From contig NZ_CP080414.1 in the NCBI RefSeq assembly GCF_019457615.1, positions 1,982,501 through 2,046,500 on the forward strand: a DNA stretch of 64,000 nt. The letters are read 5' to 3'. The DNA comes from Shewanella zhangzhouensis (GTDB lineage Bacteria; Pseudomonadota; Gammaproteobacteria; Enterobacterales; Shewanellaceae). A program made the translations under genes and the position numbers. The notes under the pieces are model-generated. The model did no database searches. It saw only the letters and a program-made list of their open reading frames with translations, and was not told the DNA's origin. Position 1 is the first letter of the stretch, and each line of letters starts with the position of its first letter. Of the stretch, positions 32,933-43,400 are shown one piece after another.

Positions 32933-35900
32933 CTAGAGGTCGAAGCTGTAGTAGATATCCAGCGACTGGCCAACGGTACCAGACACAGTTTCCAGGTACA
33001 GCTGCGACAGCAGGTAGTATCTGACCGTCATCTCGTAGCCCGGGTTAAACACACCCACGCCATACTTCACCATCAGGTTTTCTCCTATGTAGCCACTGAT
33101 GGCAACCCGGCCTTCATCATTGGTATCCAGTTGTACGTTGGAGAAGCCAAATTTTTCGACCAGGGAGGTCGCCGTGCTGCCAATGCTGCCAATAGCGCCC
33201 CCCGACAGCGATGAACTCAGTGACAGTGCCGCGCCCATCATCAAGGCGTTGTTGTCGCCGCTGCCATTGCTGGCGAAGCCTTTGCCTTTGAGAATGTAAG
33301 ACAGGATCTCTGCCTGTTCTTTTGATGGATTGGAGAACAGGGTCACTTCGGGCGCCATACCGGTTCCCGTGATCCTGACACCGGCAATCAAGTCTTCGTC
33401 TTTTATTTCACGGATGGCCTCAATGTTGAGGTTAGGCAGCTGCGGCGGGCCGACAAACTGCACTTCGCCCTTGGGGATCTTCAGGGTTTGTCCCATAAAT
33501 TTGTAGCTGCCACTGAGCACCTTTACGTCACCAAACAGTAAAGGCGGCTTGAAGGCTTGTTGCTGCAATCGCAGGGTCCCGTCAAGTCGGCCTTGAAGGC
33601 CCATGCCTTCGATTTTCACCTGATCGCCCACCCGAATATTGAGATCGGCCGTCACACCATAAGGACTGGTCTTTTGTTCGGCTTCGGCAATGGAGTCATC
33701 AAATACCACATCAGAGGATACGGCGACCCCGCCTTCGGCAAGCTGCACTATCTTGATGTTGCCGGTGGGAATATTGACGCTGCCCTTAAGATCCAACATG
33801 GCCGCATTAAAGGTAAGAGTCACATCGGGGGATACGTCCAGTAATGCCATGGGCGGCACTATGACCGCCAGTTTGTCGCCTTTCACGGCCAATTCACCGC
33901 TAAATTGGCCATCGGGCCAGGCGAGGGTACCCTCGATGCCCCCTTTACCTTCACCCATCACCCAGCTGCCATTAAGCCTGGCCTGTTGGCCCGCAAAAGC
34001 CAGCAGCATCTCAACATCGCTTATCAGAGTGGGGTTGGCACTGGCGGAAAATGCCCCCTTGGCCAGCGCAAGGTTGCCACTGACTTCTGGCGACATCAAG
34101 GTACCGGCAAGGGTGAGTTCGCTGCTTATCTCACCTTCCAGGGTATCCAGCTGGGGTAAAAACTCTCTCAGCGCTTCGAGCTGTATCCGGTCGAGATGAA
34201 TATATCCGCCGAGCGTCCGGTCGGGTGTCACCGCAATTTCGACGCGGCTATCCAGCGTTGCGAGTCGGGTGGAGCGCAGGTTCAAATCTGCGGTCAATGT
34301 GTCGGGGCTGAGACTGGCTTTGGCTGACAGCGCTTCAAAGCCCACTTCGACTATTTTGCCCTTGGGTCTTAACAGTGTGACTGAGCCGGGTTCGAACACC
34401 AGGCTCAACTCGCCTGCCGGCTTGCGTTTGGGGCTCCAGTCTACCGCGGCGTCGAGGCTGGCTTTGCCTTTCCAGTCCATGTTTGTTGGCAGCAGCTTGT
34501 CTATGATGGCGCCGGGCTCTCCCCGGAAACTGATGGCCACATCACCGCTACTCCCCAGTGTGGCAGGTCGCGGTAGGCAAAGCGCGTTGTCACCCTGGGT
34601 AAAACAGGCCTCGCTCAGGGTCCCGCTGCTACTGGCGAGTTTCCAGTTCAGCTGCAAATCCTGGGATAAGCCCCAGTCACCAAATTCGCTGCCGAGATCA
34701 AAGCGGGTGATGCTCGCTGCGACCTGCTGCGCTTTTTCATCGAACAGGCTTTCCACCACGGCATCGAGGCGGATGTCGCCAAAGCTTTCCGCCCGCAGTT
34801 TTTGTTTGTTGATATCGCCCTTGGCGCCCAGTGTAACCGACTCGAGTTTGCGACTGCCCAGGTGTAAGGCATTCCCTTTTACCGACAGGGCAAATTCATG
34901 TTTGGCGAATGGCTGGTACAAACCCTTTATCGATAACGACGCCAATTGGGTTGTACCAAACTTTATCTCTTCGCCCTGGGCGTGAAGGTTGACCAAAGGA
35001 TCTTTGTTGCTGCCGCTCACATCAAGATTGGCCATCAACTTGCCGCTCAGGCCTTCAGCCAGAAGCGATAAATCGGGAGCCTGGATAAGGCCTTGCAGAT
35101 CCCAGTCATCTTCAACATTGCCGTTAAGGGTCAGCTTGGCGCCCATAGCGGTCAATAAAAAGTCTTGTGCACTGAGGTGCAGTTTGTCGTTAACTGTCAC
35201 ATCGCCCGTCAGGGTGACTGGGAACCCCTCCAGCTCGCCGTGAATATCGGCTTGTGACAGGCTGATTTGCCACTGGTTATTAACGGTACCGCTTGTTTCA
35301 AAGGCGCCATCAAGGCTGCCCTGGGGTAAGGTCACGCCTTCCGGCAGCGTAAGAGCAGAGGGCGTGAGCTTGTCAAAGCTGACACCCGCCTGCCAGACAA
35401 GGCCGTCGGCATAATTCAGCGTACCACTGAGATGAATATTCCCCGGCTCACCAGACACTGCGGCTTCAGTTATTTCAAGGGACTGCCCCTGATGACTGAG
35501 TTCGGCGTTGAGCAAAAGCGGATTGTGAAACGGGGTAATGATATTGCCATTGATACTCGCCTGTTGGGCCTTCAGGTTACCCCTTGCCGCTACTGTAAGT
35601 TCCTGAGTCTGGTAATCGGGCGTCTGCAGCGGCCATCCCACATTTGCCTTACTCAGGGTCAGCGTAAAGGGTATCTCGGGGTTTGACAGGGCGGCCTCGG
35701 CATCCAGCTCAAAACCGAGGGTACCGTTAGCCTGTATCTTCAGGACCAGCTGTGACAGGCTGCCGTTGAGGTCGAGTTGTAATTGTTGCTCGCCGATATC
35801 AGGAAAACGAGACGGCGAGTGGGTGTTGGCATTGAGTTTCAGTGCCATGGGATAGTCCGCAGACAAATCCACTGTGCCTTTCAATTCCAATTCGGCTTCG

Positions 35901-36808
35901 GGGTGTTCGAGCTTAAGCTCTTGCACCGTAAGAGCACTGCCTTCGAAATCCGCTCCCAGCTGCAGGCGACTTATTACTTCTTCCTCACCAAGAATGGCAA
36001 GGTGAGTATCGGTCAGCTCGGCTTTCAATAATTGCAGGTTCATGGGCAGGGCGATGGTCGGCAAGCTGGCAAGGGGCCAGTTTTTGTCTGTTGGCGCTGC
36101 GCTGTCTGTGGCTGTGTTATCGGATGAGGTGGGACTGCCTTTAATCCCGGAATCGGCTTCGTCCGGTTTGGGTATGAGCACCTGTAAGCCACGGCTTTGT
36201 AACTCGTTGACTTTTAACCCATCTGCCTGCCAGCTTGCGGCCGCCATCAGGTAATCGGCCCCAAATTCCATAGTATCGACGCGCACATCGACAGCGGTTA
36301 ATTGCGCCTTATCCAGGGAGATAGTGAAGGGCAATACCAGCTTTTCAGGCGCGGGTGTGGGCTCGCTGTCGCTTTTAGGGAGTTTGTCTGTTTCTATTAC
36401 CAGAGCCAGGCCTTCGAGCGACAGGTTTTGCACACACAGGCCTTTGGCAAGCAGGCAGGAAGGCTGCCATTCCAGCAGCAGCGATTTGCCTTCAACGGAA
36501 ATCCCATCCATGGACCAATGGATATCGCTCAGAGCCAGATCACGGTTGATACTGCCACTTGCATAGCTGGCGCTGAAATTGGGCACCACACTTGTGGCAA
36601 TACCTACCGCGATACGGGCACCAAATGGTGTGCCCAGCAACAAGGCCAGCAGCACAAGGAGTAGCAGCGGGACATAAACGACCAGTCGGGTAATAAGCTT
36701 GAAGAGCCGCCAGGGGTGATACCAGGGCATTGCCGTTGTTGCCTGTTTGGGGGTATTTGGGGAGTCAGAGCCCATTGGCGGCGTGGTTTGATTCATCTCC
36801 TGGCTCAT
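32933..36808 (-). CDS. tamB: Translocation and assembly module protein TamB
   Basis: This 1291-residue AsmA-like protein spans the periplasm from an N-terminal membrane helix (about residues 35-62, LFKLITRLVVYVPLLLLVLLALLLG). Long stretches of alternating beta pattern follow and form the lipid-conducting groove. The C-terminal DUF490 domain (about 950-1291) ends in a beta-signal-like SLDIYYSFDL. TamB works with TamA and has been implicated in phospholipid transport and in assembly of outer-membrane proteins. The start overlaps the tamA stop (ATGA). Confidence 0.93.
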   Translation of the reverse strand: MSQEMNQTTPPMGSDSPNTPKQATTAMPWYHPWRLFKLITRLVVYVPLLLLVLLALLLGTPFGARIAVGIATSVVPNFSASYASGSINRDLALSDIHWSMDGISVEGKSLLLEWQPSCLLAKGLCVQNLSLEGLALVIETDKLPKSDSEPTPAPEKLVLPFTISLDKAQLTAVDVRVDTMEFGADYLMAAASWQADGLKVNELQSRGLQVLIPKPDEADSGIKGSPTSSDNTATDSAAPTDKNWPLASLPTIALPMNLQLLKAELTDTHLAILGEEEVISRLQLGADFEGSALTVQELKLEHPEAELELKGTVDLSADYPMALKLNANTHSPSRFPDIGEQQLQLDLNGSLSQLVLKIQANGTLGFELDAEAALSNPEIPFTLTLSKANVGWPLQTPDYQTQELTVAARGNLKAQQASINGNIITPFHNPLLLNAELSHQGQSLEITEAAVSGEPGNIHLSGTLNYADGLVWQAGVSFDKLTPSALTLPEGVTLPQGSLDGAFETSGTVNNQWQISLSQADIHGELEGFPVTLTGDVTVNDKLHLSAQDFLLTAMGAKLTLNGNVEDDWDLQGLIQAPDLSLLAEGLSGKLMANLDVSGSNKDPLVNLHAQGEEIKFGTTQLASLSIKGLYQPFAKHEFALSVKGNALHLGSRKLESVTLGAKGDINKQKLRAESFGDIRLDAVVESLFDEKAQQVAASITRFDLGSEFGDWGLSQDLQLNWKLASSSGTLSEACFTQGDNALCLPRPATLGSSGDVAISFRGEPGAIIDKLLPTNMDWKGKASLDAAVDWSPKRKPAGELSLVFEPGSVTLLRPKGKIVEVGFEALSAKASLSPDTLTADLNLRSTRLATLDSRVEIAVTPDRTLGGYIHLDRIQLEALREFLPQLDTLEGEISSELTLAGTLMSPEVSGNLALAKGAFSASANPTLISDVEMLLAFAGQQARLNGSWVMGEGKGGIEGTLAWPDGQFSGELAVKGDKLAVIVPPMALLDVSPDVTLTFNAAMLDLKGSVNIPTGNIKIVQLAEGGVAVSSDVVFDDSIAEAEQKTSPYGVTADLNIRVGDQVKIEGMGLQGRLDGTLRLQQQAFKPPLLFGDVKVLSGSYKFMGQTLKIPKGEVQFVGPPQLPNLNIEAIREIKDEDLIAGVRITGTGMAPEVTLFSNPSKEQAEILSYILKGKGFASNGSGDNNALMMGAALSLSSSLSGGAIGSIGSTATSLVEKFGFSNVQLDTNDEGRVAISGYIGENLMVKYGVGVFNPGYEMTVRYYLLSQLYLETVSGTVGQSLDIYYSFDL

Positions 36809-38679
36809 AGTTCACTTCCCATAGTCAGGTGAATACGCCACGAGCGCTCCAGGGTATCTGTCTCAGTAAGACCTACGCCCAAATCGAGTTTGATTGGGCC
36901 TATGGGGGAAATCCAGTGTACGCCCCCGCCAACGGATACCACGGGTTCAAACTGGTCCTTATCAAACGCGTTACCGGCATCGACAAAAGAGCCCAAACGC
37001 CAGGATGGCGTCAGATAATATTGATATTCAAGGCTGCCGACTGCGAGGTAACGACCGCCTATGACTTCCCGGGCGATTTGGCCATCATCATTGGTGAATT
37101 CGATATAGGGGCCAATTTCCTGGAATGCATAGCCGCGAATACTCTGATCGCCACCGGTGAAATACCTCAGCGACGGAGGCACCAGTGCCAGGTCACCATC
37201 GCTCACCAGGTTGAGGCCAAAATCGGCTCTGGCAACCAGGCGATGTTTGGTAAAGAAAGTGTCTATCCATTTAAATTTGGCTTGAAAGCGGGTCAGACGT
37301 GTGGCGGAGCCCAGACTGGGATCGGCATAATCCACACTGTAAGACTGACGGTAACCCCACTTGGGGTCGAGAGTCGCATCCCCCCTGACGGTATTGGACA
37401 GACTAAATCCTGCCAGCAGGAAAGATGGTGAATAATCGGTATCAAACTGGGTGTAGCTCTCGCGGATAAAATCCAGCGAGTACCCCATCAACCAGCCATC
37501 ACCAAGAGACTGCTGCCTGAGCACCCCCAGTAATTGCTTGCTGGACTCCAACTGACCTGTGTTTCTGAAATCCAGATCCTCGGGTTCGTATACCTGGGTC
37601 ACGCCGTACTTATCCCGCAGCAGACCAAGTCGCAGTTTTAACTGATCGTCCAACGGATGGGTGAGGGGAATGGTATAGGTGGTTAAAAACTTGGGCCTGT
37701 CTGGCGACCACTCGATACTGGTTTCCTGAGAATGGCCATGGCTGTTGATTTGTGGCGTGCGCCAGGTCACCCTGACTCTGGGCTCAAAGGTGCTGTCACT
37801 GCTTGAGCCAATATCCCCACCCAAACCCAGCTCGATGGAATGATCCGGACGATTGTCCAGTTCGACTTTAATGGGAATTTCCCCATTCTCGGCCTTATCC
37901 AGCTGAGGCAATACTTTGGTTGAGCGGAAATAGCCGGTCTCCTGCAGGCGGCTGTTCAGTGCTGACAGTCGCCGGGTTGCATAGGGGCTCTGGTGCTCAA
38001 AGGGAATGAGTCTATCAAGAAAGCCCTCATCCAGGGTGTCGCCCTCAAAGCTGACATCTCCCAGGCGGTAACGGGCGCTGGAATCAAAGTGCAGGCTGAT
38101 GGTGGCGCGGTTTTCATCGCGGTTTACCCGAATTTCAGCTTTGGTGTACTTGCCATCAAAATAGCCACGGGACAGGGCGATGGCGCCAAGCTCGGCTTTA
38201 AGATTTTCATAGCTGCCGTGATTGAGCACCTGACCCGGCTTCAGGCTGACGTCATCCAGCCAGGTGTCAAAGGCGGCATCATTAAGCATGTCACCGGCAA
38301 AGCGGATGTCCACCCAATCGATACGGGTAGGCTCGCCGGGCGCGACAGTCAGCGAGAGTTCCCACGGACCTTTATCATGGCGAATGAGGTTTTGGTTGAG
38401 TTCACCGTGGTAATAGCCCACCGATTGCAGTGCAGCCTCGACGCTGTCCTGCACATTAAACAGAAAGGCGCGCCTTTGTACCTCTGATTCCGGTAAGGAA
38501 CCCAGGTGAGCACGGATATTTTTTTCGAGCGCTTCATCCACGCCGCTGACGTTAATCCGCAGTAAAGGATCGCTGGCTGCGCTGACAGGCAGGGCGCCGA
38601 ACAGGGTGGCGGCTGTCAGTGGATATAAAAATTTCACTTTCAAAGGCGCAAAAGTCCCGGATTGCAGTTGTTGCTCCAT
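36805..38679 (-). CDS. tamA: Outer-membrane protein TamA (Omp85 family)
   Basis: This 624-residue protein has a signal peptide (FLYPLTAATLFGALPVSAAS), three POTRA-like domains (about 35-265) and a 16-strand Omp85 barrel. The barrel contains GGDQSIRGYAFQEIGP (the loop-6 xRGx motif) and the C-terminal strand ends WRIHLTMGSEL. The ATG at 38679 has no clear ribosome site; an alternative GTG at 38637 would give a conventional signal peptide start (MKFLYPLTAA). It is translationally coupled to tamB. Confidence 0.92.
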   Translation of the reverse strand: MEQQLQSGTFAPLKVKFLYPLTAATLFGALPVSAASDPLLRINVSGVDEALEKNIRAHLGSLPESEVQRRAFLFNVQDSVEAALQSVGYYHGELNQNLIRHDKGPWELSLTVAPGEPTRIDWVDIRFAGDMLNDAAFDTWLDDVSLKPGQVLNHGSYENLKAELGAIALSRGYFDGKYTKAEIRVNRDENRATISLHFDSSARYRLGDVSFEGDTLDEGFLDRLIPFEHQSPYATRRLSALNSRLQETGYFRSTKVLPQLDKAENGEIPIKVELDNRPDHSIELGLGGDIGSSSDSTFEPRVRVTWRTPQINSHGHSQETSIEWSPDRPKFLTTYTIPLTHPLDDQLKLRLGLLRDKYGVTQVYEPEDLDFRNTGQLESSKQLLGVLRQQSLGDGWLMGYSLDFIRESYTQFDTDYSPSFLLAGFSLSNTVRGDATLDPKWGYRQSYSVDYADPSLGSATRLTRFQAKFKWIDTFFTKHRLVARADFGLNLVSDGDLALVPPSLRYFTGGDQSIRGYAFQEIGPYIEFTNDDGQIAREVIGGRYLAVGSLEYQYYLTPSWRLGSFVDAGNAFDKDQFEPVVSVGGGVHWISPIGPIKLDLGVGLTETDTLERSWRIHLTMGSEL

Positions 38680-38785
38680 TGGGTTTTATTGTCGCTGTAT
38701 CCTGCATGCCCGGCAAGGCGGGATTGTGTTTGGCGCGCGAAATCGTTAAAAAGAACACACAGTTGTCACACTAAAGCAGAATAAG

Positions 38786-39820
38786 ATGAACAAGTATCCC
38801 GCGATATTCACAGCCCTTTTTAGTCTTGGAGTAGCCATGTCCCCGGCGTCAGCACAAGAGAATCCCTTTGGCATCGCCATTCATGGCGGAGCCGGTACCA
38901 TTTCCAAGGCCAAGCTGACCGATGAGCAGGAGCAGGCGTATCGCGACAAACTGGAAGAAGCCGTAAACGCCGGTCACAAAATTCTGGCCAAGGGGGGCGA
39001 CAGTCTGGACGCGGTCAAGGCAGCCATCAATATTCTTGAAGACAGCCCCCTGTTTAATGCGGGCATGGGCGCCGTGTACACCTTCGACGGCACCCATGAA
39101 CTGGATGCCTCCATCATGGATGGCAACACCATGAATGCCGGTGCCGTGGCCGGTGTTAAGCACATTAAAAATCCTATCGATTTGGCATTAATGGTGATGA
39201 ATAAATCTGATCACGTAATGCTGTCCGGTGTCGGCGCCGAAGAATTTGCCCTGACCCAGGGAATGCCATTGGTGCCGGCCAACACCTTCGATACCGACAG
39301 CCGCTACCAGCAGCTCCTGGACGCCAAAGCCAAAATCAATGCCGCCGAAAGCGCCGCCAAAGATTTTCATGCCTCTGCCACGAGTCTCGATCTGGATTAC
39401 AAATTTGGCACCGTCGGCGCCGTCGCCCTGGATAAAAACGGCAACCTGGCAGCAGGGACCTCGACAGGCGGCATGACCGCGAAGCGGTTTGGCCGTATTG
39501 GTGACTCGCCGGTTATTGGGGCTGGTACCTATGCCGAGAATGGCGTGTGCGCAGTGTCTGCCACCGGGCATGGCGAATACTTCATTCGCTACCATGTGGC
39601 CGCCGACATTTGTGCGCGGATGAAGTATCAGCAAAAGAATGTCATCCAGGCATCTGATGAGGTGATTAACCAGCGTCTGGTGGAGGCCGGTGGCAGTGGC
39701 GGCATTATCGCCATCGATGCCCAGGGTAATGTGGCCACTCCTTTCAATACTGAAGGTATGTACCGTGCCAGCAGGGTCAATAAAGACGCGCCATTAATCA
39801 TGATTTGGCGTGATAAATAA
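38786..39820 (+). CDS. Exported isoaspartyl peptidase / L-asparaginase
   Basis: N-terminal-nucleophile hydrolase of the plant-type asparaginase family. Autocleavage before the Thr in FGTVGAVALD (Thr209) would yield alpha and beta chains. The IHGGAGT motif near residue 33 and the substrate loop SATGHGEYFIR are present. The 344-residue protein has an N-terminal signal peptide (ending ASA at about 23), which E. coli IaaA lacks, so periplasmic action on isoaspartyl dipeptides is likely. It is monocistronic and divergent from tamA. Confidence 0.92.
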   Translation: MNKYPAIFTALFSLGVAMSPASAQENPFGIAIHGGAGTISKAKLTDEQEQAYRDKLEEAVNAGHKILAKGGDSLDAVKAAINILEDSPLFNAGMGAVYTFDGTHELDASIMDGNTMNAGAVAGVKHIKNPIDLALMVMNKSDHVMLSGVGAEEFALTQGMPLVPANTFDTDSRYQQLLDAKAKINAAESAAKDFHASATSLDLDYKFGTVGAVALDKNGNLAAGTSTGGMTAKRFGRIGDSPVIGAGTYAENGVCAVSATGHGEYFIRYHVAADICARMKYQQKNVIQASDEVINQRLVEAGGSGGIIAIDAQGNVATPFNTEGMYRASRVNKDAPLIMIWRDK

Positions 39821-39906
39821 CAGATTGATGCAATCGAAACCATCGGCAGGCAATCACCGCAGTTTTTTCCTACACTTGGGAGTGTAACAACTGACAGGGG
39901 AATGCA

Positions 39907-40323
39907 ATGGATTCAATTAAAGTCAGGGAGCATATGGACAGGCAAGCCGTATTGCTCAAACCTGAGATGACGCTTGCCACGGCCGTTGAGCTGTTGTTGG
40001 AAAACAAAAAAAATGGCGCACCCGTGGTCGACAGTGACAAGCATCTGGTGGGTTTTTTATCGCAGCAGGATTGTTTGGCCACTATGCTCAAAAGCAGCTA
40101 TCACTGTGATTTAACGGCAATCGTGGCGGATGTAATGCGCACCGATGTGCTGCAGGTATCGCCCGATGACAGTGTGCTGCGACTGGCCGAGCAAATGACA
40201 GGTGCCAAACCCAAAATCTATCCCGTGGTGGATAACGGCAAGGTGATTGGTATTATCAACCGGACCCACGTGCTGGCTGCCATGAACGTCTATATGCAGC
40301 AGTGCTACCTGGCACCGGCCTGA
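39907..40323 (+). CDS. Two-CBS-domain protein
   Basis: This 138-residue protein consists of two CBS domains (about 5-60 and 72-130) that form a Bateman module. It contains the typical GAPVVDSDKHLVGFLSQQDC and IYPVVDNGKVIGIINRTHVLAA segments. Such modules bind adenosine nucleotides and regulate partner proteins; no effector domain is attached here. A strong terminator follows. Confidence 0.9.
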   Translation: MDSIKVREHMDRQAVLLKPEMTLATAVELLLENKKNGAPVVDSDKHLVGFLSQQDCLATMLKSSYHCDLTAIVADVMRTDVLQVSPDDSVLRLAEQMTGAKPKIYPVVDNGKVIGIINRTHVLAAMNVYMQQCYLAPA

Positions 40324-40343
40324 CAGTTGGATGTCATCCGCGC

Positions 40344-40372
40344 AAAAAGCCCTGCCTGCCAGGGCTTTTTTC
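40344..40372 (+). terminator. Rho-independent terminator after the CBS gene
   Basis: AAAAAGCCCTG and CAGGGCTTTTTT form a perfect stem with T tail. It also rules out hrpA starts upstream of it. Confidence 0.9.
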
Positions 40373-40436
40373 ATACCCAAATGCCGCGCTTCTTGTTAGG
40401 ATCCCTGGTCTTTGTTTCAGGCAATGGAAACCGGTT

Positions 40437-43400
40437 TTGAGCGCTGCAAGACACTCTCTCTCCCGTGCATATTTACAACAATGTTATCAATCGGATGTGG
40501 CCCGTATTCGCCGTGAACTCAGAGACATAGAACGTCTCGAAGACGAAGCCGCCAAGGCCGCCGCATTCGAACGCCTGGCCGAGCGTGCCGAGGCGGCCAA
40601 AGCCAAGGTGGACGCCAGGCTAAGCGCGCGTCCACGCATTCACTATCCCGATAATCTGCCGGTCTCGCAAAAGCGCGATGACATCGCCGATGCCATCGCC
40701 AACTATCAGGTGGTGATCGTTGCCGGTGAAACCGGCTCGGGTAAAACAACTCAGCTGCCGAAAATCTGCCTCGAGCTTGGCCGCGGCAGCCGTGGTCTGA
40801 TTGGCCATACCCAGCCCCGTCGTCTGGCCGCCCGCAGTGTGGCGACCCGGGTTGCGGAAGAGCTGCAAAGCCCGTTGGGAGAAGCGGTGGGCTTTAAGGT
40901 GCGCTTTGCCGATGCCATCAATGAAAACAGCTATATCAAGCTGATGACCGACGGTATCCTGCTGGCGGAGCTGTCGTCAGATAAATATCTGAATCAATAC
41001 GATACCCTTATCATCGACGAGGCCCACGAGCGCAGTCTCAACATCGACTTTATCCTGGGTTACTTAAAGCAGCTGCTGCCGAGGCGCCCGGATCTCAAGG
41101 TTATCATCACCTCTGCCACCATCGATGTGGACAGGTTTTCAAGCCATTTTGACAATGCTCCTGTGATTGAAGTCTCGGGGCGCACCTACCCGGTGGAAAC
41201 CCGTTACCGGCCATTGGTGAAGGATGATGAGCCGGATCTGGATTTGATGGACGGGATTTTCGAGGCCGTCGATGAGCTGATGGCTGAAGGCCCGGGCGAT
41301 ATCCTGATTTTTATGAACGGTGAGCGGGAAATCCGTGACACCGCCGAGCAGCTCTCCCGCCGGCAGTACCGCGACACTGAGGTGTTGCCGCTATACGCGC
41401 GTCTGTCCTATGGCGAGCAATCCAAGGTGTTCAAGTCCCACACCGGCAGGCGAATCGTGCTGGCCACCAACGTGGCCGAAACCTCGCTTACCGTGCCCGG
41501 TATTCGTTATGTGATTGACCCGGGTACGGCCCGCATCAGCCGTTACAGCTATCGCACCAAGGTGCAGCGCCTGCCCATTGAACCCATCAGTCAGGCCAGT
41601 GCCAACCAGCGTCAGGGCCGCTGTGGCCGGGTAGGGCCGGGTATCTGTATCCGTCTGTATGAAGAGACAGATTTTCTGTCACGGCCGGAATTTACCGATC
41701 CGGAAATTCTGCGCACCAATCTGGCGTCCGTTATCCTGCAGATGCTTGCTATCGGCCTGGGTGACATCAAGGGCTTCCCCTTTATTCAGCCCCCCGATGA
41801 GCGCCATATCAAAGACGGCTTTTTGCTGCTGGAAGAGTTGCAGGCCATCAAGCTCAAGAAGGGCTTGCCGCAGATGACGCCCCTTGGGCGCAAGCTTGCC
41901 CATGTGCCCCTGGACCCCCGTCTTGCCCGCATGGTGATTGAGGCGGCTGACCGGGGCGCCCTGCACGAAGCCCTTGTGGTTACCTCGGCGCTGTCCATTC
42001 AGGACCCACGGGAGCGCCCACTGGAGAAAAAGCAGGCCGCCGATGAGGCCCATAGCCGCTTTGCGGACAAAGACTCTGACTTTGTTTCTTTGCTGAATTT
42101 GTGGAACTACATCAAGGAGCAGCAAAAGGCGCTCTCCGCCAGTCAGTTCCGTAAATTGTGCAAGCAGGAATACCTCGCGTATCTGAGGGTGCGGGAATGG
42201 CAAGATCTCTACACCCAGGTGCGCCAGAGCGTCCATGAACTCAAACTCAAATTAAACAGCGTACCGGCGGATTACGATAGCCTGCACCGGGCCCTCTTGT
42301 CGGGTCTTTTGAGCCATATTGGCTTTAAAGACAATAATAACGAGTATCTGGGCGCCCGCAATCGCCGTTTTTACGTGTTCCCGGGCTCGCCCCTGGCAAA
42401 AAAGGGCCCCAAATGGATTGTGGCGGCGGAGCTTACCGAAACCAGCCGGCTCTTTGCCCGTGGCTGTGCCAAAATCGAGCCCGAGTGGCTGGAAGAACTT
42501 GCATCGCACCTCATCAAGAAGCAGCACAACGAGCCACATTTCGAGGCCAATCAGGGCGCCGTGGTGGCGTTTGAGAACCAGGTGCTCTACGGCCTCACCG
42601 TGGTGAATCGCCGTAAGGTGCAGTACGGTCCCATCAATGCCATCGAAGCGCGGGAAATCTTCATCCGCAGCGCCCTGGCAGAAGGCCAGCTGAAAACCCG
42701 CGAAGCCTTTTTCCTCCATAACCAGAAGCTTCTGGAAGAAGTGGAGTCGCTCGAACATAAGTCCCGTCGCCGCGATATTCTGGTGGACGAACAGGTGCTG
42801 TTCGACTTTTACAATGAGCGACTGCCGGAAGGCATTTACAACGCGCCCAAGCTATTCAGCTGGTGGAAAGAAGCCAGACGTAAGCAACCAGAGCTTTTGA
42901 ACTTCGATGAAGAGATGCTCTATGCCCGTCAAACAGGGCACGTCTCCAAACTGGACTTTCCCGATGTGTGGCATCAGGGCAACTTAAGCTTTGCCCTGAG
43001 TTACCATTTTGAACCGGGCGCAGAGGATGATGGTGTCAGTGTCCACATTCCGGTGGCGCTGCTCAATCAGGTCGAAGACAGCGGTTTTGATTTTTTGGTA
43101 CCCGGCCTTCGGGAAGAAAAATGCATCGCACTGATTAAGTCACTGCCCAAGTCACTGAGGCGTAACTTTGTGCCGGCGCCGGATTACGCCCGTGCGGCAG
43201 TCCAGACTATGTCACTGGATTTGCCGCTCCTGGAATCCCTTGCCAAACAGTTGCTGCGTATGACCGGCACCCGTGTAAGCGCTGAAGACTTCGTGTTGAC
43301 CGAGCTGCCCAAACACCTGTTGATGCACTTTAAAATTGAAGATGACCACGGCAAGTTGGTGGGTGAGGGGCGGGATCTCGATGCCCTCAAGGCGAGTTTG

